Made by a program: the position numbers and the translations under genes
Notes under the pieces: generated by a model
Told to the model about the DNA's origin: nothing
The model's input: only the letters and a program-made list of their open reading frames with translations
Database searches by the model: none
Part shown: piece after piece, positions 24,736-62,955 of the stretch
How positions within the stretch are numbered: position 1 is the stretch's first letter
How the letters are laid out: the number at the start of each line of letters is the position of its first letter
Assembly (NCBI RefSeq): GCF_048128805.1
Contig: NC_136004.1
Location: 21,835,784-21,899,783, forward strand
Source: Centroberyx gerrardi
Lineage: Eukaryota > Chordata > Actinopteri > Beryciformes > Berycidae
Direction: 5' to 3'
Length of the DNA: 64,000 bases

Positions 24736-24880
24736 TAAAGATCTCTGTTATGTCTTCTATAGAACGTCGGCTCTTTGCTTTTTCCTCAGGCTATCTATTC
24801 TGAATCATGATGAAATAACAAATGCCACTATGCACTCGGAGAAAATTTTTTTTATGTTTTTTTATTAACTCGAGCTGCAA

Positions 24881-24920
<40 letters not shown>

Positions 24921-24921
24921 A
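24881..24921. repeat. (CTAT)n microsatellite
   Basis: About ten copies of CTAT in the foxd-pgm5 intergenic region. Confidence 0.95.
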
Positions 24922-25023
24922 GAGAGAGATGTTTGTTTTATTGTTTCTACACAATCATTAGGCTAATTAGGTGTACATAAAACTACTGGTAGGCTACCTA
25001 GGGTCTGGGTATGGGAGACACTA

Positions 25024-25041
25024 TCCACACACACACACGCG

Positions 25042-25098
<57 letters not shown>

Positions 25099-25200
25099 AT
25101 GCAAGGGGGAAGGAATTTTAATGTGAAAATCTAGATCTGTAACCCTAATTGGCAACATAGGTGTCTTTCCTGTCATGCCAATGAAGCATATTTGAATTTC

Positions 25201-25255
<55 letters not shown>
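25024..25255. repeat. (CA)n and (GA)26 microsatellite pair
   Basis: CA repeat with CG-containing interruptions at 25024-25096 and a perfect (GA)26 at 25204-25255, about 700 bp upstream of the pgm5 ATG. Confidence 0.95.
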
Positions 25256-25258
<3 letters not shown>

Positions 25259-25950
25259 GGTTTGGTGCACTGCCATGGCATTAACTCTATGGCTAATAAT
25301 GGTAAAAGACAGGATCCCATTCTCCCTCCTCAAACCATGCGTACAAAACTAACTGTTGGCACTGGTCGTTAATGAGAACAACCCCCAGACACTGTCACGG
25401 CTATGGCTTCATACCGGGGGAGTGTGGACAGGACAGACACAAGAAGTGTCCGGTTGCCCGACACAATTCCCTCCACAGTCAGCGGTCTATTTTTGGCCTG
25501 AGGCGCAGCTGATTGTAGGCCTGAGAGATTTTGGCCCTCCCTGATTTTTTTTTTTTTTTTTTGGTAAGCAGTTGTCCGGGCTTATTAGGAAAAGAGGGAG
25601 TTGTCCAGCGGCAGAGCAGAGTTTTGCTGAATGTTTGCACTCATAAGTGCGGTGTTGCAGGCTACAGTTGTCTCGGCCTATAGGAGGGCAACTTGAGGTG
25701 AGAAAAACTGTTGACCGGGTGTTTATCTTCATTATAGCCAACTCATCCCTGTGTGGAGTGCTGTCACTTCCCCTCCTCGGCAGGGAAGGACATTTAACCT
25801 CACCTGGCTGACAAGGCTCATCTTTATTCTACTACTATATGTTCGGCTCCCACCGGCAGTCACCCCAGGGCTTACTTCACCGTGACTGAGAGGACTTCTC
25901 GGTAGGTCGGCTGTATCATCGGCGTCCTCCGTTGGGTTCCGAGGAGGAGG

Positions 25951-51782
<25,832 letters not shown>

Positions 51783-51794
51783 GCAACTAAGAAA

Positions 51795-51832
<38 letters not shown>

Positions 51833-52790
51833 ACACACGCACGCACGCATGCATGCATCCACTTGAACAAATTCAAAGTAACCGTCCCTGTACTCTCCTG
51901 CCATTTTTCACGTCCCCTCTCTGTCCCTTCGATTCAATCTGTCTTTTTCTGTCTCATTTCTTAAAATGATGAAAACAGAGCGCACACCCAGCGAGGTGCC
52001 GACTACTGGAGCATATCATTTTCAAAAGGAAAAACACACTTCTGCACACTCTTCTCTCAATTGTTTATTGACCTCCATCGTCTGTCTCAGTTCTTCAAAA
52101 CTCATATTTGGTGGCCAAACTGTGGAGGCTATTTAATTTTGCTATGGATCAATAATAAAAAAATATATATATTCCAAACATGGCAAAGATATTACCCATG
52201 AATGTGCAGAATGCCTTTATGTTTGTGCCTTACATTTGTCAAGAGTTATTGGCTGAGGGAGCCTGAGGGAGTTGTCCATTTTTAATTCACCATGCTGTTT
52301 TTGTATTACACCATTTTATGCAGTGCTCACTTTTCAGAATGCTTATGCCTATCCACTCATATATGCCACAATGTTCTTTTTCAGTCATTTCATCATTTCA
52401 TGCAGAAGTAATCAAATTCTTATCAAACTGTAAAATAGACCAGACATTGCATCACAACTAAGATATCAAAGTGAATTAAAACACAATCAGCTGATGTCTG
52501 ATATAAAATGAAGATAATGCATATCTTGTGGAGGGCAGCATTAAATAGTCCCACTCATGTATTTACTACCTAAGGATAGGGTATTCAAAATGTGAAATAC
52601 CAAGCCGCCTTAGCACGATTAAGTCACAGGGAACACTTTTGGATCATTACAGTGATCAAGAAAAATATATTTTAAAATGGTATGCTACTTGGGCTTTTTT
52701 GTTTCTTTCTTTAATTTGTCAGTTTTGCCCTTTGGGAATGCCATATACGTAACCATATTTAAATTGATTGTTTTCTTTTTTTTTTATCCA

Positions 52791-52796
52791 AATAAA
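52791..52796 (+). promoter_or_regulatory. pgm5: pgm5 poly(A) signal AATAAA
   Basis: AATAAA about 1.0 kb after the stop codon, after a T-rich run, and followed by T-rich DNA. An upstream AATAATAAA at about 52150 is an alternative. Confidence 0.55.
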
Positions 52797-54839
52797 ATCT
52801 TTTGCGTGTAATCCTTTTTACTTTACTTGTATTTATTCATTGGATTGGACTGGTGTAATGGGGACATCAGAGTGAGTTATGTGACTCTCAGGCATTTTTT
52901 TTGCCTTTTAATTAATCTTTTAATTTCTTGAGAATACCATGCTATACTAATGGTATATATCATTTGGCGATGGAGCAACATTGAAAACAAGGAAAAGAAG
53001 CCTTTTGTCCGTTGTTCACAGCACCTGCTTTTGAACCAAGTGTGAAATGTGTTAAGGCTGTTGTGCGGAGATAAGAAACGAAGAGGGTTGATCTTTATAC
53101 GGACTGAATGAGAGACAGAGAACAGGATCTCATAAACACACTGATTGCCGTCATTATGAGTTGAGGATATGCCAGTGGATATCCGCAAGGAAACGTTCAT
53201 TCAGACAGGCAGACATTACCTGTCAGCCATTACAGGTTATTGCCCAATCCAACTATTTTATGATGTCAGGGGTTATGCCTGAGGTTGGATGAGAATCAAT
53301 GCCCATTTTTTACCTTCAAACTTGTTGCAGAGAAGAGCTTCAGGGATCGGTTTAGTGTTTAGGTGAAGTTGTTGATGTTCCACTGACTAGTGTCAAATAG
53401 GTAGGTGGATTGGTGGGTGAATAAATGACCTTAAATCACAGGATTTATGGATCAAAGTAATGCGCAGTATGCACATTTTTCACTGGTGCAGGACAAGGAT
53501 TAAGCTGCTAAATTCAAAGTAGGTCTGCACATTTTGGTTCCACCAGTTTTTTTTTATTGTGGCAAACAATGTTTTAAGTTGTTCTTTGTCAGGTGTGTTT
53601 GGGAGAGTACCCATAATCCATTTAAATAGCTTGTTAGGACATCACATGATCTCATACTCAGAAAACATACAAGTTCAGCATAGGTTGAATACACCTGTCT
53701 GCATCAGCATCTAAATGATAAATGATTGACTTAAGGACCATAATACCCAAATGCAAACATACAAAATGCACCGTAGACAGTTATCATTCAGAGAAAATAT
53801 CAACATTTACATGATTCAGTTGTTAGGGGAGAAATCAACAGTGCATATGTTTAAATAGGATCAACCCATAAATACAGTCCAGTGTGCAGCACTGTCCTAA
53901 CAAGCTAACAAAGACCAACTCAACCGTTTGCCGCAATACAAATCTGAATGTAGTGTGGAGCTACTTTGACCTTAAATCACAGGCTACCTGTTCAAGAGAT
54001 TTACTTTAGAGGACTTCTTTATTGACAGGTATTATAGCATTGTGAAATATCTAGGAAAGTGTGAAGAGACATATAATGCAAAAGACAAGATGATTCTTAT
54101 GTTGAACAGGAAATATTTGGAACACAGAAATCAATACGTAATACAATATCAAGCTTTAGTATCTTGATATTCTTACTCCATAACACAAACACACCCTGGA
54201 ACAGGGGTGGCATGGTTCACTCCAACCCACATAGTGGTATTAACATTACTTGTGAACATACAGGTATGCTCAATGTTAAAAGTGCATAAATTACATACAG
54301 ATAAGAGTGAACGTGCTGTCTGTGGAACCAGGCTTACATGGATCCAGTTGGAGTAATACTGTTCTCAGCTTACTTTATTTATGTAAGACCACCAAACAGG
54401 TTTACGACTCAAAAATGCAGTTCATCCATGAACCTCATCAGCTTGCTTTAGGAAACCGAGAGCGAGATAATACACCAGTCAACACCTTTTGAGTAACATC
54501 AAGATGCCAGTACCTCAACACCACTGCCCCAACCGGCAATACCACTTTAAAGACCTTCGACGTCGACTTGTTGATGGCATAGTCTTGAATGCGGCCAGGT
54601 CAGAGGGCAGAGTTCAGAGGTCAAGCGCTGGGCATGGGTTCAGGGCACAAAGGTGAAGTCAACACCTGCCTGCGGTCCATCATTTGGCAGCCGTGCAATC
54701 CATCCACATGTGGCACTTCCCTTTTGTTTGGAACTTTCTTGAAGTTGAGTTCAGTTACACTGACTCAGGAAGTCATATCTATTCAGGATCAGCAATTTTC
54801 CCTATTTTCTCAACCAATTAGGTAAAGACATTATTCCCC
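52797..54839. other. convergent pgm5 - tmem252 spacer, including tmem252 3' UTR
   Basis: Mostly unique AT-rich DNA. TTTATT (AATAAA on the minus strand) at 54374-54379 and 54018-54023 are candidate tmem252 poly(A) signals. No gene is recognised. Confidence 0.6.
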
Positions 54840-56030
54840 TCAGTGTCTGGGCAAGGCTCCCCGCTGCTCCTCTGTGTGCGCTTGTCCCTGGAGAACAGTC
54901 TGTGTCTGAGAGTAAGGAGGAGGCTGCTCCCAGCTCCATGTGCAGTCTGGGATCTCCGAGCTGTCCCGGCTGTACAGAGGGGGGGCCAGGCACAGCGTCA
55001 TGCCCACCTCATCGACCACCGCCACAGAGTCAGAGGCTCTTTCTGGACACACCTGGTTCCCCTGGGACTCCTCGTAAGACGGAGGGTAGGAGCTGAGTCT
55101 GCAGAGGGAAAAGCAGAGAACGTACGGTTGCTATTGGCTTAGTTGTTTGTTAAAACATTTGGACATTTGTCGGAGCGTCCCGGTGGCTCAGGGGTCGCGT
55201 ACCATGTAACCACGACGTCCCAGGTTCGAATCTGGCCCAGAACCTTTGTCGCATATTATCTCTCTCTCCCCAATCTTTCCTGCCCTCTCCACTTTACACA
55301 CACTCTAATAAAGGAAAAATATGCCAAAAAAAAATCTTAAAAAAAAAGAAACTGGATATTTGTGAATGATAGGTATTGAAATACCAACATTATCAGAATG
55401 TGTCTTAAAATAGGAATGAGTATTGATTTTTGAAGCTAAAACACAAACATTTCTCTCATCATTTCTTGCACATCATCTACTCTGGAGAGGGACTTGAAAA
55501 TAACTTCAAATGATTAGGTCAATATTTTACAAAACCAAATAGTTATGGTCACAACTAAGCAAGAGTAATACAACTGCTTGGAAACAAATTACCTCAATGT
55601 TCACTATAGTCTAATTGCTTAAAAACACATTTCTATGATATTCTGTGTTTTGTGAAACTAGCCTGAGTGCTTTAAAATACACTGTTTCAATACAAATCAG
55701 AGAGCATCTTTATACGACATTTTGCAAGTTTGGTACATGCAGTCGCAGTCGGCCTCACCTGTCAACAGTGTAGATGTGGATGTTTTGGTTGTGCGCTCCT
55801 CTCTGGTACATCTTGCTCTTCATGCTGCGGCACATGGCCCAGAAGACTCCGATGAGCACGCCCAAGAAGCCGCAGGCGATCATGACGTAGGCCAGGATGA
55901 CCCTCAGAGTGTAGTGCTGGTCCGTCTGCAGGGACACCAGGTACGCCCCAACACAGATCAAGCCAAATCCCACACCAGGCAGCACCAGACGGGCCAGGGA
56001 GCACAGCTGCTTCTTCACATCCATGATCAT
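54840..56030 (-). CDS. tmem252: transmembrane protein 252, two coding exons
   Basis: Minus-strand exons 56030-55759 and 55098-54840 (stop TGA at 54842-54840) join in phase inside an Arg codon to give 176 residues; human TMEM252 has about 170. Two membrane segments lie at residues about 15-34 and 42-66, close to the N-terminus with only a short loop between. After them come TVDR, conserved in human at the exon border, and a cytosol-type tail with three PPxY motifs: PPSY followed by EES, PPLY, and PPPY. PPxY sites bind WW domains, for example those of NEDD4-family ubiquitin ligases, so adaptor or trafficking roles are plausible but unproven. ATG at 56024 (third codon) has a better Kozak context than the first. 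The gene faces pgm5 tail to tail, as in human 9q21. Its function is poorly known in any species. Confidence 0.88.
55175..55350 (+). mobile_element. tRNA-derived SINE in the tmem252 intron
   Basis: The head gtcccggtggctcaggggtc carries an A box (about 55184-55194). The B box GGTTCGAATCT is at 55223-55233, followed by ctctctctcccc text, taataaagg and an A-rich tail at about 55325-55349. This is the architecture of an intact percomorph tRNA-derived SINE, inserted opposite to tmem252 transcription. Confidence 0.85.
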
Positions 56031-56549
56031 TTACCTCACTTCTTGTTTCTTTATAGGTGTTTCCAGCTGCTCGTTTCCCTCTTTTTTGTTCTTGGCTGAT
56101 GGTCTCTCACTTTTTTCTAAGAGTTAAGTTCTTTCAAAGTTATTGAAGATACAAAGAACAGGCAGAAGGTTGCTAGGGAGGAGTATTGTATTTTGATCTC
56201 TAGCTGTAGTGCCAGTCCAGAATGAGACTTATTCAATTTTAGTTCCTTTAGTACTTAGTACTAGTACTAGTACTTAACAGAAGTATTTGCACCAACAAGT
56301 AGCCGCAGTAGAAGGTGTGTGAGTTTATGAAAGTGTGTCTTTGTCCCTTCAGGCAGAAGGGGCGGTGGCTGGGATGTCCCTGCCTCCTCGGTTGTATATT
56401 AACACAGCATTAATACGGGGTCAGGGGGATGAGAGAGATAGGACTGGTAATGAGGCACACACACACACACACACATTCATGTCACACTGAAAAGTATGAA
56501 AACTGTTTTTGTCCTTTTTTTCCACTCCTCATTTCATTCTTTCTGCCCT

Positions 56550-56590
<41 letters not shown>

Positions 56591-59579
56591 CCCTATACAG
56601 ATACCACTCTTACACACACTACCCTCTGCCCCCCGGCCTTTTTTATTTTTTTTTTTTTTTTTAAACATACCCTACCTTTGTATCGCATTTTGGTGGTTAC
56701 TTGTTATCTGATTTTTTGTCTATCACTGTCTGTAAGCCATTGCCTGTCTGTTTTGTATGGTATGTTATGTTGTCCGACCTGATATTCTGTACAAAATTAT
56801 ATCTTTGTTTGTTAAGCATAAATAAATAAATAAAAAACACTCAATATACTCTAAATTCTTTAAAACATTATTCTTTCTTTATGCTTTATTCTCTTAATTC
56901 TTTTAAATTCTAAACGTTTATTGAGCAGGGCAAAAAGGGAGGAGTAAGAGTATTGGCATTACCTATTATTACTAATCTTAGTATTGTTATTTCTACTTTT
57001 GACTTTATTTTATTCATTTCATTTTGCTCTTTTGTTTTCATTCTGCAAATGTCATACTATGCCTACTATAATTGTGCCATTTTTAATGTAATAATTTAGT
57101 CTTGATTATAATGATCCCTGAGACCTCTAACCATACAGCATCAACAATATGACTAAATTGATTAATTAAAAACCGGGCTATTCATTCAGACTCAATTAAA
57201 AATGAATACAAATCTTTAACTCTTAAAAATGACAAGTACAATGAGGGCAGGTATAGTGTGGGACAACCCATGTTGATAATATGTAACAAAATAATGTAAA
57301 AACAAGTGATGTGTTCTTTGAAGCGGACATCAGCTGTTAGGCGTGTCTGTAGTTGCATCTGACCACTTGACACAGCACAATTCAAGTCATAAAGTCACTT
57401 GTTTTCCAGTAGGCCTATATTCTTTCTCCCAGACTGTTGTTTTTGTGCATGCTTTTCTTGGAACTTGGACATTTGGTGCAAATGTGTCCAGTGTCAAATT
57501 CTCAGTTTTTTTGTGCAGCAAAAATTAGCAAAAAAACCCCTAATCAAACAAACAAAAATTGGAAAAATTGAAAAATTGGCAATTGAACATTTTTTAATTC
57601 ATCATTATTGTAATGAATTATTGAAATGGTGCTTCCTCTGTATATGAGCTCACCCTAATCCTAACCCATTAATCAGATCAGTAAGTCAGTAAATCAGTAT
57701 GTTTTTGCAATAATCAGAATTAATATAAAACAAATTAGCCACTTGGGAAAAACTTTTAGCTAATGCCATACAAATAAACTCTTTTACTTTCCATTTGTAT
57801 ATTTATTTTTTATCTCTCAAATCAATTATGTAAATCCTTTGAAAGAATGTCAATGAATGATACCTTTGAACGCTTTGCATGCACTTTGGCCTTCATGCAT
57901 ATTATAACAAGCAGTTACGTTCGGACTTGTTTTACAGTAAAAATATGACTTCCGTTACATAAAGCTGAACAAACTATGCAGTAAGCAGGCACTAAACAGC
58001 ACTGACCACACCTGAAACAAGGTCAGGTGTTCAAAGGACCAATTGTTTTCTACTGAAGTGTACAATGCATTTTATTGTTTTGTGAAGACTAAAGAGATTA
58101 AATTTAAAGGGATTTTTTGTGCAAATAGCAGCATGACCCTGTCTATAAAGTGTGTGCATACTAAAGTGATTCAAAGATAGTATGTAATCTGTTGCACAGC
58201 CCTTGTGAATTTCTTATATTTCTCCTTTCTATTTGCCCTTGACCTACCAGCCTCTGCTATGTACTGTACCTCGCTTATTATGAATGAAGTCTCTCCACAC
58301 TTTCTGTGAATGCAACACGGATATCAGAACTCATACTGGCGCTGTGAGAGTTTAATGGTTTTATGAGCCCTGAGTCTTATCAGAGTGGTGTTAATCTTCT
58401 GAACTCAGGCTAGCCTGGGTATTGCACCACGGGAATGTTTTCGACAGGTTAACACCCCTTTCTCTCTGATAACTATGTCAGATACAGTATCGTCATCTTA
58501 ATAGGTAGGAATTATCAAATAATGAGTGCTAATAGTAGGACTGTATAAATGTTATGCAGGTTATAAATCATCATGTCTGAGCAACACTCAGCAGTCTAAT
58601 GTAATGCCAAGCATGCTACAGGAGATCAATTGGTCAGAGACCAAACTGTGGTACTTTCATCTATGATGATGATAACTCAGCATGTTCCAGTACCTGAGAT
58701 AGCGCATTGATTGAAGGCTATTTTTTTTCAGTAGTGCTATCACAACTGACAGGGGAAAACGTCTAGACTCACAGTGTGAGAATGACACTGCAGTATGCTG
58801 CCTCTATGTAGCAGCCAGTCACCAGCCAATCAGAATCAAGTATTCGCGGAGGCTGTGGTGTAATTTTCATATGGGAATGGATTATTGCTCAGGGGAATTT
58901 CAATGTCTGTGTCATTATATAATTCCTTTATCAAATGTGTTTTTCTCCTTTCCTATGGAGGGATATTTAGTTTGTATAAAGTCACAAAGAGCATGTGAGC
59001 AAATAGTCCATTTTATCAACAATTTCCTCTCAAGGAGTTGTTTATGGCCTGATTTGCACCTTTCTGTCATGTCACTGAAAACGGCTACAAAAGGGACCCT
59101 CATAATCCCCTCATAAAGGTGTCTGATTATGAGGGTCCTTATCAATGACAGATTAGCATATGCTATCTCTAATAGTTATTGTAAGAGCTTCAGGCTCCTC
59201 CACACAGTAGCTGCAAGATTACAGTGACTGTTTCTCTCATGTTCAGCTGCAGTGGATTACATTAAAGAGTCTGTCACCTGAATAGAGAAGCTACCAATTT
59301 CTCAATATGTATCAAAATGAAATAAAGGGGGAAGGCTGAGAAAGAGAACTTTGCATGTAGCTCCTGTTGATTTGATTGGTTGAATCCTTTTAAAAAAAAT
59401 AAATCTAGCTGATTCCATCTACAATGACCCTTATCTTATGGACAGTTCAATTATTAGTATGTATTACTATTACTGTGTATGATGGGAGGCATGTCTCTAT
59501 ATATAGTGCATTAGGAGGGCGTATGTTAACGACTAAATAAAAACAACATGCCTATTCAGTGAACCCAAACAGTTAAACT
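56031..59579. other. region upstream of tmem252, no gene seen
   Basis: The first few hundred bases probably contain the tmem252 5' UTR and promoter. Beyond them are CA runs at about 56455-56475 and 56551-56587, a T-run at about 56645-56662 and AT-rich unique DNA. A 14-bp perfect inverted repeat lies at 59094-59138. Confidence 0.65.
59094..59138. repeat. 14-bp perfect inverted repeat
   Basis: ggaccctcataatc at 59094-59107 pairs exactly with gattatgagggtcc at 59125-59138, around a 17-nt loop. Confidence 0.9.
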
Positions 59580-59594
59580 CTCTCTCTCTCTGTC

Positions 59595-59690
<96 letters not shown>
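59580..59690. repeat. (CT)n-(CA)n compound microsatellite
   Basis: CT run at about 59580-59646 joined directly to a CA run at about 59647-59688. Confidence 0.95.
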
Positions 59691-59692
<2 letters not shown>

Positions 59693-62600
59693 GCGCACAC
59701 ACTGGGCTCTTGTGGACCTCATTATTGAATGATAATTATAGACAGAGTGAGACAGAGAGCCATTAGCTGTGAGGGAAAGAGTGAAGGGCTGGTTATTAAT
59801 CAGCTGGACTCTGATGAGGACCTGCCGTCCCCTCTGTCATTAATACACATCAGGGTCAGACTGCACACTCAGCAATACACAACTTCACTCGTTACACTGT
59901 TACACACTCTCCAGAGAACATGCACACAGAGTGGGGGGTGTTAATGCTAACTTTGTTGAGATGATTTGTATCATACATGCATGGGCAGGCATGATGAGTA
60001 CATTTTGCTTAACGTGTGCAACATTGGCTGTTTAGTCATATGCAGTTGTAGTACCATGAGAGGTCCAGTGGGGGCGACATTGGATTGTTTTCACTAGGGC
60101 TATTGGTTAGTGAGGGGGAGCCCTGCAGAACCACTAGTAAACACAATATAACAAGAAGATAGAAAATATATGAACTTAGACTAAACTATCAACTAAAATG
60201 ATCATGGTAGAATGACATACAGAAGTCCCTCAAACCAAGACCACAGGCACCAAAACACAGACTTTGCTGTGAAAGGATTAGGCTCATGGTTCGTAGTGTG
60301 TATTGAAACCATCTCCCGGACCTGTAGTCACATACGTAACTCTAATGCGATCCAGTTGGGAGTGGGGGAAAGGTTCCAGCCTGCCTGGTTTCGATAACCA
60401 CGCTCAATCACACGGGGAATTGTGGTTCAGATTTTCCCCATTTTGTCACAGATTATAAATCTCCTGAGCTCCGAGCATTGGATAACGTCGTTATAAAACC
60501 ATTCACTTAATCTCCAGCCATGGTATCATTTCATCATTTTGGAGATGCTATTATGGATCACAGAGATATATCTGACAGTGAGCCATATACAGTATGTTGC
60601 TTCAAGAGAGAAAAAAGAGGTCTCAAAACTTGGTCATCGCGCAGAACAGAAAGGAAGGAGGGAAAGGGTGAGGGAAAGTGTGTGGGGGGGTAAGGTAAGG
60701 AAGGGAGGAAGAAAGGAGGGTAGGAGGGTAGGAGGGAGGAAACAGGGACAGAAGGACAGAAGGAAGGAGTGAAGCAAGGTTTCAAAGTTTCTAAACTCCC
60801 TCTTTTTCTCTTTCTCCCTTTCCCTCCCACTCTCATTCCCTGTATCTTCATTTCTCTCAGTATATCTATCTGTCTGTCTCAATGGCTCTCTTACTGCTCT
60901 TGCCGTGTCCGTTCTCTGGCGTTGCATGTGGTCTCGCCTGTAGTGTAACACTGCTCTTTCCTGTAGTAGCTGTATAAACCCCTATAGTTGTCTGGACTTG
61001 CCGAGGCAGGAGGGGATCAATGAGGAGATCGATAGGGTCCCTGGGAGTCCTAATAGCCCTGTTACTGCTCCCTGACTCCCAGCCTGGCTGCCTGATATAG
61101 CAGCACACAGTAGGGGAGCAGTGTGTGTGTGTGTGTGTGTGTGTGTCATCCAGACCCAGTCTACTGCCCCCCTCTGAGTCTGTATTTACACTTGGGTCAT
61201 GATACAGCACAACAGGCTCCGTAAGCGTGCCGTTGACAGAAAGTTGATGGCAGCAGATGCATTGTATGTTCTATATGAACTTGTTGTGTTTATCCTAGTC
61301 ATTCAATCTACATCTTATCTTTCCTGGCAGATCTCCAAGTAAAACAAAGCTTCTTTTTCTAAACGGCTCAGACTACCAAACATCATAGAAGCTATTATAA
61401 CAGGAAGAAATTACAGTAGTGTGTGTCATTGATAATGAGTTGTTAATAATATGCTATATACCAAGGCTGGGCAAGTTTATCATAGTTTATCATAGTCATT
61501 TGACATCTAATGACAGATGCAATGACAATGCAATTCTATTCTGGGTGTCTGAGATAATGGAAAATCAGACTTTAAGCACAACTTAGATGTCTCTGATGTT
61601 TTGTTGTGATGAAACATATTGTAATATATGTGTCATCCAGTCCTTGTCCACTACCCCCCTCTGTGCCTGTATTAACATACAGCACAGGTTCTGTAAGTGT
61701 ACCCAAATTAGCTGTGAAAATGTACAATATACCATAAAAGACCATGTGCAATGAGTACGATATGGACTTACTGATGTCTAAACACTGCAGGCAGATTTCC
61801 TAGATTATCAAACTTCATACTGGCGTCTCAGTTGTCGTAATAAACGTGTAATGGAGGTATGTGGGTGAGAAAGGGCAACAAAGGGAATCCACTTAAGTGA
61901 TTTGAATTGCAGGATACAATCCTCACCAATTAGATCAACACAATGAAGGTTGTTGAATCTTTGCAATAGGGTCAGATCATCAGTCTGCTGTCTGCCACAG
62001 AGAAAGGGGTTTCACCCAAACATCCATACACATGGGGAGAAAACAAGACTACTAACAAGCTGGACAAGCACAACTCTACTTTATCTGAAGGGGCAACAGG
62101 AAAACATTTTACAAAATGTAGGCGAATGGTTGACAGGCTGTATTCCCACAAACACTACAAAACTACAAAAAGCAAACACACCAAGTTAGAGGACATGAGC
62201 AGCGCTGGGTAGGACTCTACTTTATCACCAGAGAAAATAACTTCTCATCTGTAATAATGTAGGGATCAGCGGTAAGTCAAATTAAACATACAGTATACAG
62301 TATATACTGTAAATCTGCATAGAGTGCCTGTATCCCATCAGGCGACGCCTCTGCAGCTCATTACAGGTCTCCAGAAATACGCCTGTGATCTCAGGCAAAC
62401 AGTCATTCTCTACATACATCACATACTATGGGTGTAAGGATGTAAAGTTCAAAGATCCGCAGCGGAGTCATGTTGGAGGCAGATGTTGCTCTATATATTG
62501 AGAGCCGACTGGAGTTCCCGCATTACGTTCCTCTGGGGTAAGATGATAAGATGATGGGGCCAGGCCCGGCCCGCGTGGGCCAGGGGGAGAGGTAATAATC

Positions 62601-62918
62601 GCAGCGTATAATTCAGGGTAATGAAGGCTCCACCACTAGATCAGCCATAAAGAATGATAGGGAGGCAGAGGGGGAGCCGCTCACACGTTTGACCTCCACT
62701 GGCAGCCCTCCACCTCCTATAAATTTGTTCTGTGGTCTCACTCCAGGCAACCAAATGGGGGATGAAGGAGCAGGGAAGGAAGGAGAGAAAGGGAGAGAGA
62801 TGGATAGATATAAAGGAAGGGAGGGAGTGGGGGAGAGAGAGAGAGAGAAGAGATGAAGAGATGAGACAGAGTGAAAGAGGGAGAGAGAGAGTGTAGTGGG
62901 AAGAAAGAGCGGACACAC

Positions 62919-62955
<37 letters not shown>

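Larger units (their letters stand above)
23336..25950. other. intergenic foxd - pgm5 region
   Basis: No gene is supported. It contains a tRNA-derived SINE (about 24565-24735), a CTAT tetranucleotide tract, long CA and GA repeats at 25024-25096 and 25204-25255, and a T-run near 25546-25562. The last 200 bp before 25951 are GC-richer and probably hold the pgm5 promoter and 5' UTR. Confidence 0.7.

Noticed and set aside
55722-56099. 125-codon plus-strand frame
   Set aside because: Antisense to tmem252 exon 1, which has membrane segments and a matching second exon on the minus strand.
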